Positions 47,338-55,838 of a stretch of DNA of 64,000 bases are shown piece by piece (within the stretch, counting starts at the first letter, position 1; every line of letters begins with the position of its first letter). Location of the stretch: positions 1 to 64,000 of the forward strand of contig NZ_JAPFGB010000016.1 of NCBI RefSeq assembly GCF_026241095.1, in the 5' to 3' direction. The notes under the pieces are model-generated. The model made no database searches, was not told where the DNA came from, and was given only the letters and a program-made list of their open reading frames with translations. Made by a program: the position numbers and the translations under genes. The stretch comes from Saccharopolyspora sp. NFXS83 (GTDB taxonomy: Bacteria; Actinomycetota; Actinomycetes; Mycobacteriales; Pseudonocardiaceae).

Positions 47338-48368
47338 CAGGCTCCACCTCCGAATCCGCCGTGCTGCTCGTACGGGTTGGCCCCGCCGCCCGGAGGCCCC
47401 CAGCCGCCGGGACCGGGCGGCTGCGGTCCACCCGAGGGCGGGAACTGGCCGCCGACGTACTGGCCGCTGGTGAGCTGGAAGAACAGCCGTTCCAAGTCGA
47501 CCTGCTCCTCCTGCATGCCGTAGACCGCGACCCCGGCCTGCAAGGCCAGCTCGGCGACCGACCGCGAGTCGGAACCGGTCACGGCGATCCGGCCGTCCGG
47601 CACGAGCTCCACCGCGAGCCCCGCGGCCTGCAACGCGTTCACCAGGGCGGTGGGGTCACCGGCCTGCACGAGCACCCGGGAGCGCTGCTGCGCGCGCAGC
47701 TGGTCGAGGTCGCCGTTGTAGACGCACTGCCCGCGGCTGACGATCACCACGTGGTCGACGGTGTGCTCCATCTCGCGCAGCAGGTGGCTGGAGACCAGCA
47801 CGGTGCGCCCGGATGCCGCGAAGGACTTGAGGAAGCCCCGCAGCCACGCGATGCCTTCGGGGTCGAGCCCGTTGGCCGGTTCGTCCAGGATCAGCACCTG
47901 CGGATCGCCGAGCAACGCCGTCGCCAGCGCCAGGCGCTGCCGCATGCCCAGCGAGAACCCACCGGCTCCACGGTCGGCGGCGTTGGTCAGTCCGACGAGG
48001 TCCAACGCGTGGTCGACCTGCTGGTCGGGCACGTTCATCGCCGCCGAGTAGCAGCGCAGGTGGTTGCGGGCGGTGCGGGACGGGTGGAAGCTCTGCGCCT
48101 CCAGCACCGCGCCCACCACCGTGGCGGGATTGCGCAGGCGGTGGAAGGGGACGCCGTTGACGGTGGCCGCTCCCGACGTCGGGTTCACCAGCCCCAGCAC
48201 CATGCGCAACGTGGTCGTCTTGCCGGATCCGTTCGGGCCGAGGAACCCGGTGACCACACCGGGATGCACGGCGAAGCTGAGATCGCGGACCGCGCTGACC
48301 GGCCCGAAGTTCTTGCTCAGGTTCTGCACCAGGATCCGGCCACTGCCGTCGTGCACACGCTCCTCCAT
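47337..48368 (-). CDS. ABC-2 type transporter ATP-binding protein
   Basis: This 343-residue ATPase is of the BcrA/DrrA kind. It has Walker A GFLGPNGSGKTTTLRM (about 42-57), a LEAQSFHPSRTARNHLRCYS Q-loop region, signature FSLGMRQRLALA, Walker B VLILDEPANGLDPEG and switch His in VSSHLL. The C-terminal 35 residues are an unusual low-complexity Gly/Pro tail (GGPQPPGPGGWGPPGGG...) ending in GGFGGGA, after the normal end of the family. It is coupled to the permease gene. The ATG start is preferred over the GTG four codons later, but neither has a strong ribosome binding site. Confidence 0.92.
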   Translation of the reverse strand: MEERVHDGSGRILVQNLSKNFGPVSAVRDLSFAVHPGVVTGFLGPNGSGKTTTLRMVLGLVNPTSGAATVNGVPFHRLRNPATVVGAVLEAQSFHPSRTARNHLRCYSAAMNVPDQQVDHALDLVGLTNAADRGAGGFSLGMRQRLALATALLGDPQVLILDEPANGLDPEGIAWLRGFLKSFAASGRTVLVSSHLLREMEHTVDHVVIVSRGQCVYNGDLDQLRAQQRSRVLVQAGDPTALVNALQAAGLAVELVPDGRIAVTGSDSRSVAELALQAGVAVYGMQEEQVDLERLFFQLTSGQYVGGQFPPSGGPQPPGPGGWGPPGGGANPYEQHGGFGGGA

Positions 48369-48481
48369 CGTCGCTCGGCCCCGCCGGGGTGCCGCGAGGG
48401 CGACCGCGGACGATCACGCTCCGGCGCGGGGCGGTCCCATCCTGCCTGACCGGCTCGCGTCGTTCGGGAGGAGTGCGGAAA

Positions 48482-48949
48482 TCAGAAGAGGCCGTGCTGC
48501 GGCCAGGCGATCGGCCGTTCCGGCACCGGTGTCGGGGAAAGCGCGTGATCGGGTTCCGGCGGCTCGTCGAAGCGGTGGTGGTGGCGGGCAGCTGCGGCGG
48601 GCTCGGCGTTGCCCGGATGCGGAGCTCGTGGCCAAGCTGCCGGTTCGTCGTCGCGATCGGCCGGTGGGGGAGCGCCGCGGTCGCCGATGAGCCTGCGGTG
48701 CACCAGCAGCCACGACTCGCAGGGCCAGCTCCGGCTGAGCACCGCGCCGGAGCAGGCCGGGCACTTGCCGTCGGAGTCCGGATGGTGCGCGTTGAGCAGC
48801 GCGCGCAGCCCGTCGGTGAGGCGGTGCAGTTCGGACCTGGCCACGGGTAACAGCGCTTCGGTGCCGCCGTCGGCCGCCACTCGTTCCAGGCGGGCCAGCC
48901 GGTCCAGTACCGCTTCCCGCATCCTCGCGTCGTTCAACGGGTCTCCCAA
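48482..48949 (-). CDS. hypothetical protein with CxxC and CxxxW motifs
   Basis: I do not recognise a characterised family. The 155-residue protein has a helical N-terminal half ([39 protein letters not shown]), then a short Cys region [18 protein letters not shown] that could bind zinc. A disordered Pro/His/Ala-rich C-terminus ends in [10 protein letters not shown]. There is no signal peptide or membrane helix. The start is a TTG at 48949, or possibly the ATG nine codons downstream; neither has a convincing ribosome binding site. It lies upstream of the ABC-2 genes on the same strand, with a 113-base gap. Confidence 0.62.
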   Translation of the reverse strand: MGDPLNDARMREAVLDRLARLERVAADGGTEALLPVARSELHRLTDGLRALLNAHHPDSDGKCPACSGAVLSRSWPCESWLLVHRRLIGDRGAPPPADRDDEPAAWPRAPHPGNAEPAAAARHHHRFDEPPEPDHALSPTPVPERPIAWPQHGLF

Positions 48950-49323
48950 CGTCGTTCGGGGACCGCGCTAGGACCGGTGCGGAAGGGCGGCGGGTCGAGG
49001 CCCGCGACGGGGACCGCCACCGATCTTCGCGGCTTCGCGCATACCCATCGGCAGCTCGCCGGACGAGCTGCACCGAACTCACCTGGTCGAGTGGTCATCG
49101 AGTCCGGAGTAGCGGCAGGAACCGGTCACGCTGCGCACGTCGGAAATCAGACGTTCGTGTCCTACACTGGGTATCGGCAGCCTGCTCCCGGTGACCCCCA
49201 GGCCGGTTGAGCAGGCTGCCCTTCACGTCGCTCGGGGCGCCGTTCCCCTCGACGAGTGAAGTTCCGCGGGTGCGACCGCCACGCCCGCGTGTGTGGCGCA
49301 GCGATCGCGCGATCGGGTCGTTC
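48950..49323. other. 374-base intergenic region with two hairpins
   Basis: No gene is recognised. A 12-bp perfect inverted repeat lies at 49176-49187/49209-49220 (GGCAGCCTGCTC and complement), about 100 bases beyond the ald stop; it may be the ald terminator. A second 8-bp hairpin is at 49051-49071 (GCAGCTCG and complement). TACACT at 49163 is -10-like, but no matching -35 is clear. Confidence 0.45.
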
Positions 49324-50439
49324 CTACACCAGCACCGTGCCGGGACTCGTGCTCGGCAGGCCGTGCGCCCGCGCCACCGCATCGCTCACCAGCAGGCCGC
49401 CGTGCGTGTTCAACCCCGCCGCGAGCGCCGGATCCGACCGGCACGCCTTCCGCCAGCCGTGATCGGCGATGCGCAGCACGTACGGCAAGGTCACGTTCGT
49501 CAACGCGTGCGTCGAGGTGTTCGGCACCGCCCCGGGCATGTTCGCCACGCAGTAGAACACCGACTCGTGCACCCGGTACGTCGGATCGTCGTGCGTCGTG
49601 GGGCGCGAATCGGCGAAGCAGCCGCCCTGATCGATCGCGATGTCCACCAGCACGCTGCCCGGCTTCAGCTGCGCCACCAACTCGTTCGACACCAGCTTCG
49701 GCGCTTTCGCGCCGGGGATCAGGACCGCGCCGATCACCAGGTCCGCCGAGCGCACCGCCGTCTCCACGGCGTACCGGTTCGAGGCCACCGTGCGGATGGT
49801 GCCGCGGTAATCGCGGTCGATCTCCCGCAGCTTGTCCACGTTGGTGTCCAGCAGTTCCACGTCGGCGCCCATGCCCAGCGCCACGCTCGCCGCGTTCAGC
49901 CCCGCCACACCACCGCCGATGACCACCACGCGCGCCGGCGGCACTCCCGGAACACCACCGGGAAGCACCCCGCGACCCCCGTGCGGGCGCAGCAGCGCGT
50001 ACGCGCCCACCTGCGGAGCCAGCCGCCCGGCGACCTCGCTCATCGGTGCCAGCAGCGGCAGCCCGCCGATCGAGGTTTGCACCGTCTCGTAGGCGAGCCC
50101 CGTGACCTCGGCGCGCAGCAGCTCGTTCGTCAGATCCGCCGACGCCGCCAAGTGCAGGTAGGTGAACAGGACCTGGCCCGCCCGCAAGCGGGGGAACTCC
50201 TCCGGGATCGGTTCCTTCACCTTCAGCACGAGTTCGCCCGCCGCCCATGCCTCGTCGGCCGTGGGGACGATCGTCGCGCCCGCCGCGACGTACTCCTCGT
50301 CGGGGATCGACGAGCCGGCCCCGGCGCTCACCTCCACGAACACCTCGTGCCCGTGCGCCCGCAGTTCGTGCACCCCTGCCGGGGTGCAGGCCACCCGGTA
50401 CTCGTGGTTCTTGATCTCCCGCGGCACTGCGACCTTCAC
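49324..50439 (-). CDS. ald: alanine dehydrogenase
   Basis: This 371-residue NAD-dependent enzyme interconverts L-alanine and pyruvate plus ammonia. Evidence includes the N-terminal VKVAVPREIKNHEYRVA (substrate Arg), VLKVKEPIPEE, LFTYLHLAA (Lys and His of the active site), LLAPMSEVAGRLA, the NAD loop VVIGGGVAGLNAASVALGMGA, and VFYCVANMPGAVPNTST near the end. The GTG at 50439 is chosen because it gives the family length of 371 and GGGGAGG lies eight bases upstream; the frame is open further left into a family A repeat. It is usually induced by alanine or low oxygen, which cannot be seen here. Confidence 0.96.
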   Translation of the reverse strand: MKVAVPREIKNHEYRVACTPAGVHELRAHGHEVFVEVSAGAGSSIPDEEYVAAGATIVPTADEAWAAGELVLKVKEPIPEEFPRLRAGQVLFTYLHLAASADLTNELLRAEVTGLAYETVQTSIGGLPLLAPMSEVAGRLAPQVGAYALLRPHGGRGVLPGGVPGVPPARVVVIGGGVAGLNAASVALGMGADVELLDTNVDKLREIDRDYRGTIRTVASNRYAVETAVRSADLVIGAVLIPGAKAPKLVSNELVAQLKPGSVLVDIAIDQGGCFADSRPTTHDDPTYRVHESVFYCVANMPGAVPNTSTHALTNVTLPYVLRIADHGWRKACRSDPALAAGLNTHGGLLVSDAVARAHGLPSTSPGTVLV

Positions 50440-50520
50440 CCGGTCCACCTCCCCGTCGCCTGGAGCTCCTCCCGCATCATCCGCCCACGACCCGCTCCCC
50501 GCGCCCCTGCACGCCTGCCG

Positions 50521-50582
50521 CGGGTGCGAGGAAGGGAACCTTTCTGCCACCGGTGACAGGAAGGTTCCCTTCCTCGCACCCG
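50521..50582. repeat. family A palindromic repeat, site 5
   Basis: This is a 62-bp palindrome with 31-base arms centred at 50551/50552. The arms extend the usual unit to CGGGTGCGAGG and differ at only two positions. It lies between the ald start and the 3' end of the GH30 gene, nine bases from the GH30 stop. Confidence 0.85.
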
Positions 50583-50590
50583 ATCCGGAG

Positions 50591-52054
50591 TCAGGCCGGG
50601 GGCCAGGTGAAGGTGGCGAGGCCGCCTGCGGGGAGCGTGTGGTCGAACTCCTGGCCCTGCCAGGACACGGTGATCGGGCGTTCGGCGCCGCCGGGGTTGA
50701 GCGCGATCAGCGCGGTGGAACCGTCCGGGTTGCGGAACGCGACGTTCTGCACCCCGTCGAGCTCGTTCGAGCCGATCCGGACCGCTCCGGGGCGCACGAA
50801 CTTGCTGGCGTGCCCGAGCGCGTAGTACTCGGCGTTGTAGTCCACCTCGCCGGTGGCGTTGTTGACGGTGGTCACTCCGGTGCAGTCGGAGCACGCGCCG
50901 TCCATGACCGGGCCGTGCGCCGGGTCCAGCGCCAGGTTCCACAGCACGACGCTGCGGGCCCAGTTGCGGGTGCCGCCGATGATCAGGTTGCTCGCCTGCC
51001 AGGTCAGCGTGTCGCCGAAGGTCGCCGCCGGATCCTCGGACTCGGTGCCGGAGCATTCGGTGAGGTGGATCTCGGCGTCCGGATGCGCGTCGTGCACCGC
51101 GCTCTGCGCGTCCGGCGTGCCGCCGTAGCAGTGGAAAGCGGCTCCGTCCACGTATCGCGCGGCGTTGGCATCGCCGAGCACGTGGTTCGGGTAATCGGTG
51201 TCGTCCCAGTTGTGGTCGTAGGCGAGGATCTTCGTGTCCAGGCCAGCGGCGTCGAGCTTCGGCCCGAGGTCGTTGCCGATGAACGCGGCCTGGGCGTCCG
51301 GAGACATCGGGCTGCCCGGGTACGAAGGCGGATCGTTCAACGGTTCGTTCTGCGGAGTCAGCGAATCGATCGGGACCCCGGCCTGCTCGTAAGCCTGCAC
51401 GAAGCGGACCAGGTAGTCGGCGAAGACCTGGTAGTTGTGCGCCGGAAGTTCCCCGCCGACCATGGAGCCGTTGGACTTCATCCACGCGGGCGCGCTCCAC
51501 GGCGTCGCCACCACGTTCAGCTCCGGAGCCAGTTCCCCGGCCCGTCGGAGCAGCGGGAGGATGTCGGCCTCGTCGTGAGCGATCGAGAACTTCGCCAGCT
51601 CGTAGTCGCTCTCACCGGCGGGCACGTCGTCGTAGCTGTAGGTCGAGCGCGCGAAGTCCGAGGCGCCGACGACCTGCCGCAACGCGGTCAGGCCGATTCC
51701 GGATTCCGCGTCGAACAGCCGGGACATGATCTCGTCGCGCCGCGGGGAGTTGTTCACCAGCCAAGCCGACGAGTCGGTCAGCGCCGCCCCGAACCCGTCG
51801 ACGGCCTGGTACGTCGTCCCGGGATCGACCGTGATCGTCTCGTTCCCGCCACCCGAGCCGAACTCCGCGTCGGGCTGGCGCGCGAGCTTGCTCTGGCCGT
51901 CCTTCGTGGTCAGCCAGATTCCCACCGCCGGGGCCGCGTGCGCCGGCGGAGCGAGCACCAGACCGGTGCTGAGCGTGATCGCGGAGAGCACCATGGCGGC
52001 GGCCCGCCCGCGGCGAGGCGCCTCGACCCCGCCTCGTGTCCTGTGATCCGACAT
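50591..52054 (-). CDS. secreted GH30 family glycosidase (glucosylceramidase-like)
   Basis: This 487-residue exported glycoside hydrolase has a signal sequence with a basic n-region and a hydrophobic core ending in APPAHA (about 40). GYGAALTDSS-like GFGAALTDSSAWLV begins the catalytic barrel; the acid/base Glu is in TPQNEPLND (about 236) and the nucleophile Glu in HLTECSGTE (about 333). A beta-sandwich follows at the C-terminus (LIALNPGGAERPITVSWQG). Family members cleave glucosylceramide or beta-1,6-glucan. The ATG at 52054 places the signal peptide correctly; the frame is open further into a family A repeat. Confidence 0.92.
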   Translation of the reverse strand: MSDHRTRGGVEAPRRGRAAAMVLSAITLSTGLVLAPPAHAAPAVGIWLTTKDGQSKLARQPDAEFGSGGGNETITVDPGTTYQAVDGFGAALTDSSAWLVNNSPRRDEIMSRLFDAESGIGLTALRQVVGASDFARSTYSYDDVPAGESDYELAKFSIAHDEADILPLLRRAGELAPELNVVATPWSAPAWMKSNGSMVGGELPAHNYQVFADYLVRFVQAYEQAGVPIDSLTPQNEPLNDPPSYPGSPMSPDAQAAFIGNDLGPKLDAAGLDTKILAYDHNWDDTDYPNHVLGDANAARYVDGAAFHCYGGTPDAQSAVHDAHPDAEIHLTECSGTESEDPAATFGDTLTWQASNLIIGGTRNWARSVVLWNLALDPAHGPVMDGACSDCTGVTTVNNATGEVDYNAEYYALGHASKFVRPGAVRIGSNELDGVQNVAFRNPDGSTALIALNPGGAERPITVSWQGQEFDHTLPAGGLATFTWPPA

Positions 52055-52122
52055 CCGCCCAGGGTGGTCCAACCAATCTCCTCCGGGTAGCTCCATTCGG
52101 TCGCAACCCCGCGCTCCGCGAG

Positions 52123-52174
52123 GCGAGGAAGGGAACCTTCCTGTCACCGGTGACAGGAAGGTTCCCTTCCTCGC
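52123..52174. repeat. family A palindromic repeat, site 6
   Basis: This is a perfect 52-bp palindrome with 26-base arms running from GCGAGGAAGG to the centre CACC/GGTG at 52148/52149. It is the only family A site between divergent genes (GH30 and gcvH), so terminator activity alone does not easily explain it. Confidence 0.88.
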
Positions 52175-52264
52175 TCGATCCGTGTGATCCGGAGCGAGGG
52201 GGCATTGACACCGACGGGTGCCCGTTTATCGTTGCTGGGCACGTCCACAACCGCATATGCCGCA

Positions 52265-52455
52265 GATCCCGGGCGGGAGAGACCTCGCACCGACGGGGCG
52301 CCGAAGGAGCAAACACTCCCTGCAAACTCTCAGGCACCCATGACCGCTCGGGCGAGGCGACTCTGGAAAGCGCGCGCTCCGGCGCCGCACCCACGGTGCA
52401 AATCGCGCACGACGCGGTGAAGCTCTCAGGTTCCGCAACAGAGGGGGAGGCCCAC
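52265..52455 (+). promoter_or_regulatory. tandem glycine riboswitch
   Basis: Two glycine aptamers lie in series. Aptamer 1 runs from about 52266 to 52338, with CGGGAGAGACC at the start, GCGCCGAAGGAGCAAAC in the middle and AACTCTCAGGCACC at the end. Aptamer 2 runs from about 52341 to 52450, with CGGGCGAGGCGACTCTGG, then GGTGAAGCTCTCAGG and a closing GAGGGGGAGGC. These are the conserved P1, P3a and P3 junction sequences of the gcvT RNA element. It precedes gcvH by about 45 bases and should switch on gcvH-sdaA when glycine is high. Confidence 0.93.
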
Positions 52456-52495
52456 GAACCGGGCACACCTGTGCCCACGATGGTGAGGAGCCTCC

Positions 52496-52870
52496 ATGTC
52501 CCTGCCCGAGCAGCTGCGCTACACCGAGGAACACGAGTGGATCGAGGACCGCGGTGACCTGGTCCGCATCGGCATCACGCCCTTCGCGGCCGAAGCGCTC
52601 GGCGACATCGTGTACGTGCAGCTCCCCGAGGTGGGCGAGCGGATCGAATCGGGCCAGACCTGCGGCGAGCTGGAATCGACGAAATCGGTCAGCGACCTGT
52701 ACGCGCCCGTGACCGGCGAAGTCGTGGCGGTCAACGACGCGGCGGCCGACGACCCCGCGGTGGTCAACGGGGACCCGTTCGGCGAGGGCTGGCTGCTCGA
52801 AGTGCGTGCCGAGCAGACCGGTGCTGTGCTCACAGCGCAGCAATACGCCCAGTTGACCGGTGGTGAGTAA
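52496..52870 (+). CDS. gcvH: glycine cleavage system H protein
   Basis: This 124-residue lipoyl carrier shuttles the aminomethyl group between the P, T and L proteins of glycine cleavage. The lipoylation site is [14 protein letters not shown] (Lys63), and YTEEHEWIE and [12 protein letters not shown] are family blocks. GAGGAG lies six bases before the ATG. It stands directly behind the glycine riboswitch and 23 bases before sdaA. The gcvT and gcvP genes are not in the window, so they must be elsewhere. Confidence 0.97.
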   Translation: MSLPEQLRYTEEHEWIEDRGDLVRIGITPFAAEALGDIVYVQLPEVGERIESGQTCGELESTKSVSDLYAPVTGEVVAVNDAAADDPAVVNGDPFGEGWLLEVRAEQTGAVLTAQQYAQLTGGE

Positions 52871-52893
52871 GCCGGGCTGAGGGGGACGGATCT

Positions 52894-54246
52894 GTGACGA
52901 TCAGCGTCTTCGACCTCTTCTCAGTGGGCATCGGGCCGTCGAGTTCGCACACCGTCGGCCCGATGCGGGCGGCCGGGATGTTCACGGCACGTCTGCGCAC
53001 CGAGGGTCTGCTCGGTGAGGTCACCAGGGTGAAAGCCGAGCTGTTCGGTTCGCTCGGAGCGACCGGGCATGGTCATGGCAGCCCGAAAGCGGTGCTGCTC
53101 GGGCTCGAAGGGCACGATCCGGAGACGGTGGAGCCCGCCGCGGTCGAACACCGGGTGGATGCGGTCCGCACCGGTGGCCGGCTGTCGCTGGCGGGCGAGC
53201 ACGACATCGCCTTCTCCGTCGATCGCGACCTCGTGATGCACCGGCGGAAATCGCTGCCGCTGCATCCCAACGGCATGCGGTTCACCGCGTTCGGTGCCTC
53301 GGGTGAGCTGCGCGCCGCGGTGTTCTACTCCGTCGGCGGCGGTTTCGTGGTCGACGACGGCGCCACCGGGGCCGACCGGATCAAACCGGACGAGACCGCG
53401 GTCCGGCACCCGTTCCGCACCGGGGAGGAACTGCTCGCCAGGGTGGCCGCTTCGGGATCGCGGATCAGCGACGTCATGTTCGAGAACGAGCTGTCGTGGC
53501 GTTCCGCGGCGGACGTCCGCGCTCAGCTGCTGCACATCTGGGGCGTGATGCGCGAATGCGTCGACAACGGGTGCGGCAATGACGGCGTGCTGCCGGGCGG
53601 GTTGAAGGTGAACCGGCGCGCCGCGGCGCTGCAGGCGAGCCTCACCGAGCAGGACGACCCGATGGAGTGGCTCACCCTGTTCGCCCTCGCGGTCAACGAG
53701 GAGAACGCGGCAGGCGGTCGTGTCGTCACCGCGCCCACGAACGGGGCCGCGGGCATCGTTCCCGCGGTGCTGCACTACTACGTGCGCTTCGTTCCCGGTG
53801 CCGGCGAGGACGGCGTGATCCGGTTCCTGCTGGCGGCAGGGGCGATCGGCGTGCTGTTCAAGGAGAACGCCTCGATCTCCGGTGCCGAGGTCGGGTGTCA
53901 GGGCGAGGTCGGCTCGGCGTGCTCGATGGCGGCGGCCGGGCTCGCCGAGGCGCTCGGTGCGACGCCGTGGCAGGTGGAGAACGCCGCTGAGATCGCGATG
54001 GAGCACAACCTCGGGCTCACCTGCGATCCGATCGGTGGCCTGGTGCAGATTCCGTGCATCGAGCGCAACGCCGTCGCCTCGGTCAAGGCGGTCACCGCCG
54101 CGCGGATGGCGCTGCGCGGGAACGGCAGCCACGTCGTCTCGCTCGACAAGGTCATCAAGACCATGCGCGACACCGGCCGCGACATGAAGGCCAAGTACAA
54201 GGAGACCGCTCGCGGCGGCCTCGCCGTCAACGTCATCGAGTGCTGA
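52894..54246 (+). CDS. sdaA: L-serine ammonia-lyase, iron-sulphur type
   Basis: This 450-residue one-chain L-serine dehydratase gives pyruvate and ammonia. The N-terminal beta domain begins [25 protein letters not shown]. The alpha domain carries the [4Fe-4S] cysteines in [17 protein letters not shown] and VQIPCIERN, plus [18 protein letters not shown]. The GTG start has GGGGGA upstream. Placed behind gcvH under the glycine riboswitch, it would remove serine formed from surplus glycine, so the pair makes a glycine-to-pyruvate route together with GlyA. The stop lies 45 bases before a family A half-site. Confidence 0.96.
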   Translation: MTISVFDLFSVGIGPSSSHTVGPMRAAGMFTARLRTEGLLGEVTRVKAELFGSLGATGHGHGSPKAVLLGLEGHDPETVEPAAVEHRVDAVRTGGRLSLAGEHDIAFSVDRDLVMHRRKSLPLHPNGMRFTAFGASGELRAAVFYSVGGGFVVDDGATGADRIKPDETAVRHPFRTGEELLARVAASGSRISDVMFENELSWRSAADVRAQLLHIWGVMRECVDNGCGNDGVLPGGLKVNRRAAALQASLTEQDDPMEWLTLFALAVNEENAAGGRVVTAPTNGAAGIVPAVLHYYVRFVPGAGEDGVIRFLLAAGAIGVLFKENASISGAEVGCQGEVGSACSMAAAGLAEALGATPWQVENAAEIAMEHNLGLTCDPIGGLVQIPCIERNAVASVKAVTAARMALRGNGSHVVSLDKVIKTMRDTGRDMKAKYKETARGGLAVNVIEC

Positions 54247-54291
54247 TCCCGCCGCCCTGCCCGAAGCGCCGATCGACTCCGCGCGGGCAGG

Positions 54292-54440
54292 GCGAGGAAG
54301 GGAACCTTCCTGTCAGGGTCTGCTTCATCCCGCGCTCGCCGTGGTGGCCGGTGTGGTGAGGTGCCGACTCGGTCGTCGTTCGTGCCCGGGTCGGAGGAGC
54401 ACGTGTCGGCGCTGGATGACAGGAAGGTTCCCTTCCTCGC
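54292..54440. repeat. family A palindromic repeat, site 7 (split)
   Basis: The left half (54292-54315, ending GTCA) and the right half (54417-54440, beginning TGAC) are both intact and face each other. They are separated by 101 bases of unrelated sequence, as if the centre had been interrupted. It follows sdaA, and the right half ends two bases before the ohrR operator. Confidence 0.8.
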
Positions 54441-54441
54441 A

Positions 54442-54476
54442 TTAGATTGTGTGCAACTTAGTTGCGGGCAACCTAA
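54442..54476. promoter_or_regulatory. OhrR-type operator
   Basis: The AT-rich stretch contains two overlapping near-palindromes: TTAGATTGTGTGCAACTTA and TTAGTTGCGGGCAACCTAA. It includes the perfect arms GCAACT/AGTTGC and GTTGC-GG-GCAAC. It sits 36 bases upstream of ohrR and is the likely operator for autoregulation by OhrR. Confidence 0.65.
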
Positions 54477-54511
54477 ATCAGGGTTAGTGTCGATCTCGTG
54501 CAGGAGGCGGG

Positions 54512-55030
54512 ATGAGTTCGGACTCGGTGCTGTCGCTGGATCGGCAGGTGTGCTTCGCGCTCTACAGCGCATCGCGCTCGTTCACCAACCTGTATCGGCC
54601 GTTCCTCGACGAGCTGGGGCTGACCTACCCGCAGTACCTCGTGATGCTGGTGCTCTGGGAACGGGATTCACTGGCGGTCAAGGACCTCGGGGCGACGCTC
54701 CGGCTCGATTCCGGGACCCTGTCGCCGTTGGTGAAGCGGCTCGAAGCCGGTGGCCTGGTCGCGCGGCGGCGCAGCGCTCGGGATGAGCGGTCCGTCGAGG
54801 TCGGGCTGACCGACGACGGCCGCGAACTACAGCAGCGGGCGGCGGCCGTTCCGCGTCGAGTCCTCGCCGCCAGCGGCATGGGACTCGACGAAGTGCGCGA
54901 ACTGCGCTCGACGCTCGAACGGCTCACGGCGAACGTGGACGAGGCCGCGGAGCGGGCGCGGTCCGCGGTGGCGGCGGGCATTCCCATCACCGACGAGCTC
55001 CTGCGCGGGACCACGACAGAAGGAGACTGA
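54512..55030 (+). CDS. ohrR: organic hydroperoxide-sensing MarR repressor OhrR
   Basis: This 172-residue MarR-family protein has the OhrR redox Cys at position 14 in LDRQVCFALYSASRS. A winged helix follows with LAVKDLGATLRLDSGTLSPLVKRLEAGGLV (about 54-83) and the wing RRSARDERSVEVGLT. Oxidation of the Cys by organic peroxides releases DNA and turns on ohr, which starts one base after its stop. AGGAGGCGGG just before the ATG is a good ribosome binding site. The C-terminal 25 residues are slightly longer than usual. An operator-like repeat lies upstream. Confidence 0.94.
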   Translation: MSSDSVLSLDRQVCFALYSASRSFTNLYRPFLDELGLTYPQYLVMLVLWERDSLAVKDLGATLRLDSGTLSPLVKRLEAGGLVARRRSARDERSVEVGLTDDGRELQQRAAAVPRRVLAASGMGLDEVRELRSTLERLTANVDEAAERARSAVAAGIPITDELLRGTTTEGD

Positions 55031-55031
55031 G

Positions 55032-55451
55032 ATGGCAGCGCTGTACACGGCCGAGGCGACCGCGACCGGCGAGGGCAGGGGCGGACGCACCCGGTCCTCC
55101 GACGGTGTGCTCGACCTGGACCTCGCGGTGCCGCGCGAGATGGGCGGCCCGGGTGGGGACTCCACGAATCCCGAGCAGCTGTTCGCCGCCGGCTACGCCG
55201 CGTGCTTCCACAGCGCGCTGCAGCTGGTGGCGCGCAAGGCGAAGGCCGACATCGCCGACTCCTCGGTGACCGCCCAGGTCGGCATCGGCAGCAACGGTTC
55301 GGGCGGCTACGGCCTGAGCGTCACCCTGTCGGTGAGCCTGCCTGGCATCGACCGCGAGCAGGCGCAGCAGCTGACCGAGCAGGCCGACTCGGTGTGCCCG
55401 TACTCGAACGCCATCCGCGGCAACGTGCAGATCGATCTCGCGGTGGCCTGA
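55032..55451 (+). CDS. ohr: organic hydroperoxide resistance protein Ohr
   Basis: This 139-residue thiol peroxidase of the Ohr/OsmC fold reduces organic hydroperoxides with lipoylated proteins as electron donors. The two catalytic cysteines are Cys58 in AAGYAACFHSALQL and Cys122 in DSVCPYSNAIRGN. The conserved Arg is in the GGRTRSSDG segment, and the Glu in NPEQLFAAGY. It is in an operon with ohrR (one base between), with AGAAGGAGA before the ATG. A strong terminator follows. Confidence 0.96.
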   Translation: MAALYTAEATATGEGRGGRTRSSDGVLDLDLAVPREMGGPGGDSTNPEQLFAAGYAACFHSALQLVARKAKADIADSSVTAQVGIGSNGSGGYGLSVTLSVSLPGIDREQAQQLTEQADSVCPYSNAIRGNVQIDLAVA

Positions 55452-55465
55452 CGACGTGAACCGGT

Positions 55466-55502
55466 CGTGCCGCGCCGGGCCGTCGAGGCCTGGCGCGGCA
55501 CG
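55466..55502. terminator. bidirectional terminator between ohr and DUF202 genes
   Basis: CGTGCCGCGCC pairs with 55492-55502, with an inner GGCC-GTCGA-GGCC hairpin. It is placed between convergent genes. Confidence 0.85.
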
Positions 55503-55503
55503 G

Positions 55504-55836
55504 TCACATCAGCAGCACGTACACCGTTCCGATCAACCCGGCCAGCACCGCCAGCGCGGTGAGCGAAGCGTGCAGCGCGCCGTCCGGCAACGGGGCCTCG
55601 GCGCGCAACCGGCGCTCCGCCTGTCGATGCCTGCTCCACGACAGCATTGTGATCGCGACCGCGAGCGGGATCGCCACCGCGGCGCACACCGCGGCGGCCA
55701 CGGCGCTGCGGTGCACCAGCAACCGGAGCAGCACCATCAAGCCCACGACGAACGTCAGCCCGGTGCGCAACCAGGCGAGCGTCGTGCGTTCGATCTGCAA
55801 GCCGGGATCCCACGGACCCTGCCGTTCGTCCGGCAT
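55504..55836 (-). CDS. DUF202 membrane protein 1
   Basis: This 110-residue protein has three transmembrane helices (about 25-43, 49-69 and 90-108). It carries the DUF202 signature ERTTLAWLRTGLTFVVGL at the first helix. Function is unknown for this family. It begins two bases after the stop of a second DUF202 gene, so they form an operon and may make a hetero-oligomer. The ATG at 55836 places the typical short polar N-terminus (MPDERQGPWDPGLQIERT) before the signature. Confidence 0.85.
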   Translation of the reverse strand: MPDERQGPWDPGLQIERTTLAWLRTGLTFVVGLMVLLRLLVHRSAVAAAVCAAVAIPLAVAITMLSWSRHRQAERRLRAEAPLPDGALHASLTALAVLAGLIGTVYVLLM

Positions 55837-55838
55837 CC

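Noticed and set aside
49163-49220. Small regulatory RNA starting near 49175
   Set aside because: Only a -10-like TACACT and a hairpin support it; no -35 is clear and the hairpin is as well explained as an ald terminator.
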